Below, piece after piece: positions 1 to 7,882 of a stretch of 64,000 nt of DNA. The notes below the pieces were generated by a model. It ran no database searches and was not told where the DNA came from. It worked only from the letters and a program-made list of their open reading frames with translations. Numbering within the stretch: the first letter of the stretch is position 1; every line of letters starts with the position of its first letter. Source of the DNA: Leptotrichia hofstadii (GTDB taxonomy: Bacteria > Fusobacteriota > Fusobacteriia > Fusobacteriales > Leptotrichiaceae); contig NZ_AP019823.1 in NCBI RefSeq assembly GCF_007990525.1, positions 1,488,001-1,552,000 on the forward strand, written 5' to 3'. The translations under genes and the position numbers were made by a program.

Positions 1-676
<676 letters not shown>

Positions 677-786
677 TTAATAATATGATTTTTATTTTAA
701 TAAGAAATTAAAATTACTTGTTTTGTAATGTCTGTCTTATTTTTTTATACATTTAATTTTCATTCAAATTTATTTTTAAATTTTTA

Positions 787-1050
787 TTATTCAACGATTG
801 CCAAAACATTGTCTTTTTCCAAAATCAAGTAACTTTCTTCCCCATCCTTAACTTCAGTTCCAGAATATTTTTCAAAAATTACTTTATCTCCAGCTTTAAC
901 TTCCTCAACCTTTGAACCAACTGCTAAAACTTCTCCAATTATCGGTTTTTCCTTTGAAGCTGTCCCCGGCAATACAATCCCGCTTTTTGTAACTTCTTCC
1001 TGTTCTGTCTGTTTTATTAAAATTCTTTCTCCCAATGGTTTAATTATCAT
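787..1050 (-). CDS. groES: 10 kDa co-chaperonin GroES
   Basis: This is the lid of the GroEL folding chamber, 87 residues, close to the usual family size of about 95. The sequence starts MIIKPLGERILIKQ and contains the mobile-loop region TKSGIVLPGTASKEKP, then GEVLAVG and GDKVIFEKYSGTEVK, all typical of Cpn10. A TAGGAGGAAAA ribosome site precedes the ATG. It is the first gene of the groES-groEL operon. A CIRCE operator and a sigma-A-type promoter lie directly upstream, so HrcA repression released by heat is the expected control. Confidence 0.98.
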   Translation of the reverse strand: MIIKPLGERILIKQTEQEEVTKSGIVLPGTASKEKPIIGEVLAVGSKVEEVKAGDKVIFEKYSGTEVKDGEESYLILEKDNVLAIVE

Positions 1051-1081
1051 TTTTCCTCCTAAAATTTGCTTTTTTAATTTT

Positions 1082-1108
1082 TTAGCACTCTATTAGACTA
1101 AGTGCTAA
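1082..1108. promoter_or_regulatory. CIRCE operator (HrcA site) of groESL
   Basis: The inverted repeat TTAGCACTC, nine bases, then AAGTGCTAA matches the CIRCE consensus TTAGCACTC-N9-GAGTGCTAA at all but one position. It sits between the groESL promoter and groES, the usual place for binding of the HrcA repressor. Confidence 0.96.
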
Positions 1109-1112
1109 CAAC

Positions 1113-1141
1113 ATAATAATACATTTTAAAAAATTTTGCAA
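1113..1141 (-). promoter_or_regulatory. Sigma-A-type promoter of groESL
   Basis: On the minus strand TTGCAA (1136-1141) is followed after 17 bases by TATTAT (1113-1118), and the CIRCE repeat follows at once. Bound HrcA would therefore cover the transcription start. Confidence 0.8.
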
Positions 1142-1182
1142 GTCTTTTTTCCATTTTTTTCAAAATTTTTATATTTTTTCAA

Positions 1183-1217
1183 TGATTAGAAAAAATGACC
1201 CATTTCTGAGCCATTTT
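1183..1217 (-). terminator. Rho-independent terminator after the anchored hypothetical gene
   Basis: On the minus strand a 10-bp stem with two G-T pairs (arms 1208-1217 and 1192-1201, loop AGAAAT) is followed by a run of T. It lies 7 bases beyond the stop codon of the 208-residue gene. Confidence 0.8.
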
Positions 1218-1223
1218 AATTTT

Positions 1224-1850
1224 TTATTTCTTGCCTTTATCTTTATAGTAGCTGTCCCTTATTTCTTTAAGCACTCTGTCTGCTTTATCATTTTTTTCCT
1301 TTGGAGTGTTTTTTGCTACTTCAATGTTACCCCTGCTAGTATTTATGATTATAATTTTGTCTGTAGTCTTTGGAGCTTTTGCAAATGTTGAGCCTTTATT
1401 TCCGCTGTAATAACTTGCTCTTGCTTCTTTTAGGGCTTTTTTTGCTCTTTTTAGCTCCTCTTTTGTTAATTCACGCCTTACGACTGGAGCTTGTACAGGC
1501 TCATGAACAGGGGCAGAATCTGTTATTCTTAGCTTTTCCTTTTTCACCTTGATTACATTTGGCTTAGTTTCTATAGCTTGCTGTTTTTTTTCTGGCTTTT
1601 TCTGAATTATGTACTTTTCCATTTCAGATTTATTTTGTACAGTTTTTTTCTCTGACTGAGCCTTTTCTTCTGCTAATTTACGTTGTATTTCAGCTTCTTC
1701 CCTCTCCTTTTCGGCTTCAATCTGATTCTTTTGGTTTTTGTAATAATCATCCCTTACTTTTTTTATTATTGTTCTTGTCCCGATGGCTAGCAGCGGAATC
1801 CCTACTGCAAGGATTGAACTTACAACTATTAATTTTTTCCTATTTTTCAT
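1224..1850 (-). CDS. Membrane-anchored, coiled-coil hypothetical protein
   Basis: Not recognised. The 208-residue product has one N-terminal membrane segment (about residues 7-26, KLIVVSSILAVGIPLLAIG), so it is probably anchored with its body outside the cytoplasm. A highly charged Glu/Lys/Gln stretch of coiled-coil character follows (about 35-90), then a Pro-rich linker. The motif R-x-x-YY occurs three times, as VRDDYYK, ARASYYSG and IRDSYYKD, at the membrane exit, in the middle and at the C-terminus. Upstream lie a plausible promoter (1949-1977) and a strong hairpin in the leader; a terminator follows directly, so it is probably transcribed alone. A role in the cell envelope is only a guess. 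Confidence 0.75.
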   Translation of the reverse strand: MKNRKKLIVVSSILAVGIPLLAIGTRTIIKKVRDDYYKNQKNQIEAEKEREEAEIQRKLAEEKAQSEKKTVQNKSEMEKYIIQKKPEKKQQAIETKPNVIKVKKEKLRITDSAPVHEPVQAPVVRRELTKEELKRAKKALKEARASYYSGNKGSTFAKAPKTTDKIIIINTSRGNIEVAKNTPKEKNDKADRVLKEIRDSYYKDKGKK

Positions 1851-1877
1851 AAATTTTCCTCCCAGTTTAACTTTAAG

Positions 1878-1911
1878 TAAAGCAAATCAGACACTTTTCA
1901 AATTTGCTTTA
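1878..1911. other. Perfect 10-bp hairpin in the leader of the anchored protein gene
   Basis: The arms TAAAGCAAAT (1878-1887) and ATTTGCTTTA (1902-1911) are perfectly complementary around a 14-base loop. The structure lies between the putative promoter and the start codon on the minus strand. It could be a transcript-stabilising hairpin or a dyad operator; the sequence does not decide. Confidence 0.5.
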
Positions 1912-1948
1912 AAATTTTATTTATTTTAGTTTTATTAAATTTCGTTTA

Positions 1949-1977
1949 GTTATACTCTATTAATAATATTACCACAA
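1949..1977 (-). promoter_or_regulatory. Putative promoter of the anchored hypothetical gene
   Basis: On the minus strand TTGTGG (1972-1977) and TATAAC (1949-1954) are 17 bases apart, about 100 bases before the start codon. The match to sigma-A consensus is moderate. Confidence 0.45.
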
Positions 1978-2166
1978 TTTTTTAAATTTTTCAATTTATT
2001 TTTGCTTATATTTTTTTTAATATTCTCAGAAATATATATCAGTAATTTTAAAATTTGCTTGGAACATATAAGAAATATGTTAAATAGCCTTGCTTTTTTA
2101 TTTATAATATGTTATCCTTTGCTTGTAAAAATATTGAGAAACATGTTAAAGAAAATAGGAGGTAAC

Positions 2167-3429
2167 ATGGCGTTAATTATACAGAAATATGGAGGAACTT
2201 CCGTTGCGAACGCCGAGAGGGTAAAGGAAGTCGCAAAACGAGTTGTAAAATACAGAAAGGCTGGACATGATGTAATTGTTGTTGTTTCTGCACCAGCTGG
2301 GAGAACTGATGAGCTAATAAAACGGGCTTATGAACTGTCAGATTCTCCAAATAAACGTGAATTTGACATGCTTTTGACATCAGGTGAGCAAATTTCTATT
2401 GCATCTCTTGCCATTGCTGTTGCTGATTTGGGAGAAAAGGCAGTTTCATTAAATGCTTTTCAAGTCAATTTTAAAACAACATCTGTGCATACAAAAGCTA
2501 AAATCATTGACATTGATACCCAAATTATACAGGAAAAACTAGACGAGGGAAATGTAGTTGTGTTTGCTGGATTTCAAGGAATTACTGAAAACAATGAAAT
2601 TACTACGCTTGGGCGTGGTGGTTCTGATACAACTGCTGTCGCGCTGGGAGCTGCCCTTAATGCTGATGAAGTGGAAATTTATACCGATGTTGACGGAGTT
2701 TACACAGCGGATCCCAGAATTGTAAAAAACGCTAAAAAGCTGCAAACTATCTCATATCAGGAAATGCTGGAATTGGCCGCTTCGGGAGCAAAAGTGCTGC
2801 ATCCAAGATCAGTTGAAATTGCAGCAAAGTATGGTATAAAAATACATTTACGTTCATCATTTGATGATTCTGAAGGAACGATTGTGCAAAGGGAAGAAGG
2901 ATTTGATGAAATAGGAAATCAAAATATTGACATAAAAGGAGAAGCTATGGAAAAAGTAAAAATCGCTGGTATTACCTCTTCTAAAAATGAAGGGAAAATA
3001 ACACTATTTGGAGTACCTGATAAGCCAGGAATTGCTGCAAAAGTATTTTCTAGACTTGCTAAGGAAAAAATTAATACAGACATAATCTTGCAAAGTTCAA
3101 GTGCTAGCAAAGAATTAAATAATATATCATTTACTGTAAAAAGTGATGATTTGAAGGAAGCTGTGGCTATTTCGGAACAGATAAAAGAGAATATTGGGGC
3201 TGAAGGTGTTTCGTATGAAGAAAAAATTGCAAAAGTATCTGTTGTTGGAATTGGGCTAAAAAGCCATTATGAAACAACATCTGAAATTTTTGACACACTT
3301 GCAGAAAACAATATAAACATTGATATGATTTCTTGCTCTGAAATTAATGTTTCATGCATTATCCATGAAGACGATGTAGATAAAGCTGTTACTGCGCTTC
3401 ATAAAAGATTTATTGAAATTGATAATTAA
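2167..3429 (+). CDS. lysC: Aspartate kinase
   Basis: This enzyme phosphorylates aspartate, the first step to lysine, threonine and methionine. The N-terminal kinase domain starts with the signature MALIIQKYGGTSVANAERVK and contains GFQGITENNEITTLGRGGSDTTAVALGAAL; two ACT regulatory domains follow from about residue 260, with PDKPGIAAKVF and the C-terminal DMISCSEINVSC. The length of 420 residues is normal. An open frame extends upstream, but the ATG with AATAGGAGGTAAC before it is the real start. A second ribosome site inside the gene precedes an in-frame ATG at 2947, as in Bacillus-type enzymes that also make the ACT domains as a separate beta subunit. It forms an operon with hom, 41 bases downstream. 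No lysine riboswitch was recognised upstream. Confidence 0.97.
   Translation: MALIIQKYGGTSVANAERVKEVAKRVVKYRKAGHDVIVVVSAPAGRTDELIKRAYELSDSPNKREFDMLLTSGEQISIASLAIAVADLGEKAVSLNAFQVNFKTTSVHTKAKIIDIDTQIIQEKLDEGNVVVFAGFQGITENNEITTLGRGGSDTTAVALGAALNADEVEIYTDVDGVYTADPRIVKNAKKLQTISYQEMLELAASGAKVLHPRSVEIAAKYGIKIHLRSSFDDSEGTIVQREEGFDEIGNQNIDIKGEAMEKVKIAGITSSKNEGKITLFGVPDKPGIAAKVFSRLAKEKINTDIILQSSSASKELNNISFTVKSDDLKEAVAISEQIKENIGAEGVSYEEKIAKVSVVGIGLKSHYETTSEIFDTLAENNINIDMISCSEINVSCIIHEDDVDKAVTALHKRFIEIDN
2935..2949 (+). promoter_or_regulatory. Internal ribosome site and start for an aspartokinase beta subunit
   Basis: AAAAGGAGAAGCT directly precedes an in-frame ATG at codon 261 of lysC, at the junction between the kinase domain and the first ACT domain. 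The predicted product, MEKVKIAGITSSKNEGK onward, is about 160 residues. Bacillus subtilis LysC makes its beta subunit in just this way; that it is used here is inference. Confidence 0.6.
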
Positions 3430-3470
3430 AAAACAAAAACAAACAACTTAAAAGGAGGTCTTTTAAAAAT

Positions 3471-4670
3471 ATGAAAATAGGAATTGTTGGACTTGGAACT
3501 GTCGGAGAAGGAGTTCTTAAAGTATTAACTAACGAAAAAGAAAGCATTTTTGAAAAATCAAGAGCCGACATTGAAGTGAAATATGCTTGTGATTTAAACA
3601 TTAACCGTGATTTTTCTTTTGATTTTGATAAATCAATACTTACAAATGATTACAAAAAAATATTAAATGATCCTGAAATTAAAATCATTGTAGAACTAAT
3701 TGGTGGAGAAACTGTAGCAAAACAAATAATTATTGAAGCATTTGAAGCTAAAAAAAGTGTTGTTACAGCAAACAAGGCCCTAATTGCAAAATACGGGGTG
3801 GAACTATTCCAGCGTGCAAAACAAAATGGAGTGTCATTCCTGTTTGAAGCCGCTGTTGGTGGAGGAATTCCTATTGTAACGCCTTTGATGGAAAGTCTAG
3901 TTGCAAATACAGTTACTGAAATTCGTGGAATTATGAACGGAACTTCAAATTATATTTTGACAAAAATGAAAGAAGATAATTTATCATTTGATGAAGCACT
4001 AAAAATTGCCTCTGAAAAAGGATATGCAGAAGCTGATCCTACTTATGACGTAGATGGAATTGATGCAGGGCATAAAATAAATATTCTTGCCTCACTTGCC
4101 TACGGAGGTTCAATCAAATTTAAAGATATGCAATTATCAGGAATAAGAGAAATCAGCACTGTTGACATCTTCTCAGCAAACCAGCTAAACTCAACTATAA
4201 AATTAATCGCAAGTTCAAAGCTGCTGTCTGATACATCAGCACAAATTTCTGTAGAGCCATCATTAATTCCAAATAGCGAAATTTTAGCAAAAGTTGACGA
4301 TGTTTACAATGCAATTGAAACAACTGGTTCTTACACAGACAAAACTTTATTTTATGGAAAAGGTGCTGGAATGGATCCTACTGCGTCAGCTGTAGTGGCA
4401 GACATCGTAAAAATTGTAACAAGAAATCACATTGAATCAGATTATTTCTTTAATTCTACAAAAGTATTTGAAATTGTGGACTCAAACACAGTGAAAGATT
4501 CTTACTATATAAGAGTTTCAGATGACTTTGATATAGAAAATTCGCCATTTGAACTAATAAATCAAATTGAAAATTACTATATCATCTTGGCAAATAATAT
4601 TTCAAAAAATGAAATTAATGAGATCTTAAAGGATGCAAAAGAGAAGCTTATATTGAGAGTTATGAAATAA
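3471..4670 (+). CDS. hom: Homoserine dehydrogenase
   Basis: This enzyme reduces aspartate semialdehyde to homoserine, the branch point to threonine and methionine. The protein opens with the nucleotide-binding motif GIVGLGTVGEGV (residues 3-14). It also contains VVTANKALIAKYG, FEAAVGGGIPIV, IMNGTSNYILTKM and the catalytic-region segment EADPTYDVDGIDAGHK. At 399 residues it is somewhat shorter than the 430-residue forms with a full C-terminal ACT domain, so the regulatory tail appears reduced. The ATG follows AAAGGAGGTC. It lies downstream of lysC in the same operon; thrB, for the next threonine step, is about 55 kb away in this window. Confidence 0.97.
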   Translation: MKIGIVGLGTVGEGVLKVLTNEKESIFEKSRADIEVKYACDLNINRDFSFDFDKSILTNDYKKILNDPEIKIIVELIGGETVAKQIIIEAFEAKKSVVTANKALIAKYGVELFQRAKQNGVSFLFEAAVGGGIPIVTPLMESLVANTVTEIRGIMNGTSNYILTKMKEDNLSFDEALKIASEKGYAEADPTYDVDGIDAGHKINILASLAYGGSIKFKDMQLSGIREISTVDIFSANQLNSTIKLIASSKLLSDTSAQISVEPSLIPNSEILAKVDDVYNAIETTGSYTDKTLFYGKGAGMDPTASAVVADIVKIVTRNHIESDYFFNSTKVFEIVDSNTVKDSYYIRVSDDFDIENSPFELINQIENYYIILANNISKNEINEILKDAKEKLILRVMK

Positions 4671-4697
4671 TATATTTTTATAATTTATATAATTAAA

Positions 4698-4722
4698 GGG
4701 GCATTTTTATGCCCTATTTTTT
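4698..4722 (+). terminator. Terminator of the lysC-hom operon
   Basis: GGGCAT, four T, then ATGCCC (arms 4699-4704 and 4709-4714) followed by TATTTTTTG forms a classical intrinsic terminator. It sits in the convergent gap between hom and the Fic gene. Confidence 0.9.
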
Positions 4723-4728
4723 GTATTT

Positions 4729-5496
4729 TTATAATTTTGTTTCTTTTTCTTTAAATGAATTTATAAAATCAATTCTTTCTTCACATTTTTTAGCAACAAA
4801 CTGTATAAAATCACTCCAGTCGCCTGTTAGCGAACCTTTTTCCAGACTTTCAAAATAAATTGCTCTTTCCGACTTTTCAATAATTATCGGAGGATAGCCA
4901 TTTTTCATAAGTTCAAAATTTAGAAGCAGTCTGGAAGTTCTTCCATTTCCATCTAAAAATGGATGTATTTTGACAAATTCACCATGTAAAATAGTCGCTC
5001 TTTCTATCGGATGCAACTCATTTGCCTCATTTCTATACCATAACATTAATTTTTCCATTTCAGGAAGTATCATATAAGGCTGTGGCGGAATATGATCTGC
5101 ACCGCTTATATATACTGGGACTGTTCGATACTGTCCTGGATTTATATTTTCAATGCCTTTTGTTATTAAACTATGAATATTTCTTATCTCTTTTTCTGAT
5201 AGTTCTGTATCATCTTTTATAATTTCTTCCAAATAATAAATGGCTTCAGCATGCCCTATTATTTCAAGATGTTCTCTCATAGTCTTCCCCCCAACAGTTA
5301 TTCCATCTTCAAGCAGAACTTTTGTTTCCATCAATGTAAAAGTGCTTCCTTCAATTGCATTGCTGTTGTATGTCCATTTTATTATCAGATCCTTTCTTAA
5401 TTGTTTCAATAAATGTTCATTAAGTTTTGGTTCTTTGTATTTATTTAATTTTTTATCTATTTCTTCAAAATTTATTTCATATTTTTTTATTTTCAT
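4729..5496 (-). CDS. Fic-domain protein (AMP-transferase family), self-inhibited class
   Basis: Fic enzymes usually transfer AMP from ATP to a hydroxyl side chain of a target protein. The complete active-site motif HPFLDGNGR is at residues 178-186, with H178 as the catalytic base. SNAIEG at residues 45-50 matches the (S/T)xxxE(G/N) inhibitory helix, whose Glu blocks ATP binding. Because it lies before the Fic domain in the same chain, this is a class II Fic. At 255 residues it lacks the C-terminal winged helix of many longer relatives. The ATG is preceded by GAGGAATAAT. It stands alone, with no antitoxin-like neighbour. The target is unknown. Confidence 0.93.
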   Translation of the reverse strand: MKIKKYEINFEEIDKKLNKYKEPKLNEHLLKQLRKDLIIKWTYNSNAIEGSTFTLMETKVLLEDGITVGGKTMREHLEIIGHAEAIYYLEEIIKDDTELSEKEIRNIHSLITKGIENINPGQYRTVPVYISGADHIPPQPYMILPEMEKLMLWYRNEANELHPIERATILHGEFVKIHPFLDGNGRTSRLLLNFELMKNGYPPIIIEKSERAIYFESLEKGSLTGDWSDFIQFVAKKCEERIDFINSFKEKETKL

Positions 5497-5710
5497 ATTA
5501 TTCCTCGCTTTATTATTTAAAAAATAAACTTGAAAATTATAACTATTTTCTCGAAACTTTTGTTTTATTTAACTTTTATAAACTTAATTTTATAAAACAA
5601 GTATATCAAATTTTTTTTTGAAATACAATTTTGATTTTTAAGAAAAAGAAAGAATATAAAAAAATCAGAAAATCCTTCAAAAAGTCATTCCTGATTTCAT
5701 TTAATACAAA

Positions 5711-7459
5711 TTATTTCACAATGTCTAAAATATCTTGTGTAACCTGCTCTTTAGTTAATCTATTACTTTTAAATGCCACATCTGGAGCCACTCTATCAGT
5801 AAATTCTTTCTTAATACCATAATTTAAGACTTTCATATCAGAAGTCCCGTAGAATCTCGCAATTTTTTCTCCAAATCCGCCATCTATTACACCATCTTCT
5901 AGTGTAACAACTAATTTGTGTTCTGCTTTTAATTCGTTTAGCAATGTTTCATCAATCCCTGAAGCATATCTTGGATTAATTAATGTTGCATCAATTCCAT
6001 TTTCTTTTAAAAGTTCTTTTACTTCTTTTCCTAATTTGTAAAAGTTACCTAGCCCTAAGATTGCTACATCTTTTCCTTTTTCAGTAACAAGATATTTGTT
6101 TAAGTCGCTAAAATCTTTTTGTACATTTCCTGTATCTTCTGACAATTGAGAAGGCACTCTTATTGCAACTGGATGCCCTTTGTATTCAATTGACCAGTCT
6201 AGCATTGCGAAATATTCTTCTTTGCTTGTTGGAGCTAGAAATACGATGTTTGGAATATTTGACACTAATGAGATATCAAACCAGCATAAATGGGTAACAT
6301 CACTCATTCCACCTAGTCCTCCGCCGAAAATAAGAATGGTAGCTGAATTATTATTTATTGCCAAATCTTGAGAAAGCTGATCATAAGTTCTTTGAATAAA
6401 TGTGCTAAAAACTCCATATATTGGTTTTCCACCATTTTTAGCCATTCCAGAAATCATTGCTACAGCCTGTTCCTCTACAATTCCGACATCAATAAACTGT
6501 TTTGCAAATTTTTCTCTTCTATCCCTTGTAAATCCTAAAACAGTTGGTGTTCCGGAAGTTGCAACAGCTACTATCGAATCTTTTTCCATTTTATCCATCA
6601 AAAATTCAGCAGTATCATTACTCAATCCGCCAGAATAAGAATTACGTTTTTCTCCTGTTTCTGAGTCAAAAGGCATTCCATAGTGCCAAGTTTCCTTATC
6701 CTTTTCAGCGTAAGACAGCCCTTTTCCTTTTTGAGTATGCACGTGAACAACTATTGGATGGTTAATGTCTTTTACTTTCTCAAAAACTTCTATCAAAGCA
6801 TCCAAATCATTTCCTTTATCCACATAAACATAGTCAAGCCCCAACGATTTAAAATAATTATTTTGAGCCTGTCCGTTACTTTCTCTTAATTCTCTTAAAT
6901 TTTTATAAAGCCCTCCATGATTTTCAGCAATCGACATATCATTATCATTTGCAACAACAATCATATTCGTACCAAGTTCAGAAGCCATATTAAGTCCTTC
7001 AAATGCTTCTCCGCCACTAAGAGAACCATCCCCAATAATTGCAATTATATTTTCTTTTACACCACGTAAATCTCTCGCTTTAGCAAGTCCAGTCGCTAAA
7101 CTGACAGATGTCGAAGTATGCCCGATTTTAAAGAAATCATGTTCACTTTCATCTTGATTGGTATACCCCGAAACTTCCGAATACCTATCCAAATCTAAAA
7201 ATCCAAATTTTCTCCCAGTAATGATTTTATGCGGATAACATTGGTGTGAAACGTCAAATACAAATTTATCAACAGGTGAATTAAACACTTTGTGTAATGC
7301 AATTATTAGTTCAACTGCTCCAAAGTCAGGTCCCACATGTCCCCCTTTATTACTAACTCTGTGAAGCATTGCATCCCTAATATCCTGTGCCAATACTATT
7401 AATTCTTCTCTACTTAATTTTTTCAAGTCTTCTGGCGAATTTACCTTTTCTAATGCCAT
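5711..7459 (-). CDS. 1-deoxy-D-xylulose-5-phosphate synthase-like thiamine-diphosphate enzyme
   Basis: This is a member of the DXS/transketolase superfamily, which joins pyruvate and glyceraldehyde-3-phosphate to make DXP for isoprenoids and thiamine. Family segments are VSHQCYPHKIITGR, GHTSTSVSLATGLA, the cofactor site GDGSLSGGEAFEGLN and the Glu-bearing GIVEEQAVAMISGMA. The protein is divergent. The usual GIAEQHAV is GIVEEQAV, the substrate-side DG-THQG is SDVTHLCW, and the length is 582 rather than about 620 residues. The start at MALEKVNSPE follows AGGAGGAAAAAG; an upstream extension of the frame is not used. It could be a real DXS or a paralogue with another donor or acceptor; I favour the paralogue weakly. 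It appears to be a single-gene unit. Confidence 0.75.
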   Translation of the reverse strand: MALEKVNSPEDLKKLSREELIVLAQDIRDAMLHRVSNKGGHVGPDFGAVELIIALHKVFNSPVDKFVFDVSHQCYPHKIITGRKFGFLDLDRYSEVSGYTNQDESEHDFFKIGHTSTSVSLATGLAKARDLRGVKENIIAIIGDGSLSGGEAFEGLNMASELGTNMIVVANDNDMSIAENHGGLYKNLRELRESNGQAQNNYFKSLGLDYVYVDKGNDLDALIEVFEKVKDINHPIVVHVHTQKGKGLSYAEKDKETWHYGMPFDSETGEKRNSYSGGLSNDTAEFLMDKMEKDSIVAVATSGTPTVLGFTRDRREKFAKQFIDVGIVEEQAVAMISGMAKNGGKPIYGVFSTFIQRTYDQLSQDLAINNNSATILIFGGGLGGMSDVTHLCWFDISLVSNIPNIVFLAPTSKEEYFAMLDWSIEYKGHPVAIRVPSQLSEDTGNVQKDFSDLNKYLVTEKGKDVAILGLGNFYKLGKEVKELLKENGIDATLINPRYASGIDETLLNELKAEHKLVVTLEDGVIDGGFGEKIARFYGTSDMKVLNYGIKKEFTDRVAPDVAFKSNRLTKEQVTQDILDIVK

Positions 7460-7601
7460 CTTTTTCCTCCTAAAGTTATTATTTTTCATTAAATCTATAC
7501 CCAATTGTAACAAATATTACTTAAAATCTCAAATGATTTTTTCTTATAATCACTATGTCTTTTAGCAATAGCTAAATCTAAATTTTGATATTTTTTTGAA
7601 A

Positions 7602-7625
7602 ATTAAAAAGACAGTACTTTTTAAT
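7602..7625. terminator. AT-rich palindrome, possible bidirectional terminator
   Basis: ATTAAAAAG, six bases, CTTTTTAAT is a perfect 9-bp inverted repeat lying beyond the stop codon of the 47-residue gene on the minus strand. A second palindrome, ATTAACT-N7-AGTTAAT, lies next to it at 7631-7651. The T run lies inside the arm, so termination is plausible but weak. Confidence 0.4.
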
Positions 7626-7689
7626 AATAGATTAACTAATAATCAGTTAATATTAAAAAGCCTGTGCTTATATTTATTTTTTATTTACC

Positions 7690-7833
7690 TTATCTGTTTC
7701 TACCTGAACCGCTTCCACTATCTGCAGATTTTCCTGAAATTCCTTTACAGTAACTTCCCTTCTGTACTTTTATATTTTGCGAAAAACTTAACAGTCCAAA
7801 TGATAATAATGCTCCTAAAACTAATTTTTTCAT
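7690..7833 (-). CDS. Small secreted peptide (47 residues)
   Basis: This short open frame reads MKKLVLGALLSFGLLSFSQN and onward. It begins with a clear signal peptide (basic start, hydrophobic core LVLGALLSFGLLSF, possible cleavage after SFS), and ends in a Gly/Ser-rich tail, SADSGSGSGRNR. The mature part would be about 28 residues with a single Cys. A second ATG directly upstream could add one Met. The ribosome site is weak (GAAAG). Its gene neighbours on the same strand are a YwqK-type protein before it and the DXS-like enzyme after it. No function is recognised; the signal peptide is the main reason to believe it. Confidence 0.5.
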   Translation of the reverse strand: MKKLVLGALLSFGLLSFSQNIKVQKGSYCKGISGKSADSGSGSGRNR

Positions 7834-7882
7834 CATAAATCATTACTTTCAAAATATTTATACTTTAATTCTTTCTATTGTA

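Noticed and set aside
2002-2166. N-terminal extension of lysC
   Set aside because: The frame is open, but the hydrophobic 55-residue extension does not occur in aspartokinases and the ATG at 2167 has a strong ribosome site.
1850-2167. Possible lysine riboswitch before lysC
   Set aside because: The 317-base leader is AT-rich with a small inverted repeat (2063-2081 region) but shows none of the conserved lysine-riboswitch cores that I can recognise.
7596-7838. Plus-strand 80-codon frame
   Set aside because: It overlaps the palindromes and the opposite-strand secreted-peptide gene, is Leu/Tyr/Phe-rich as expected from AT-rich DNA, and has no ribosome site.
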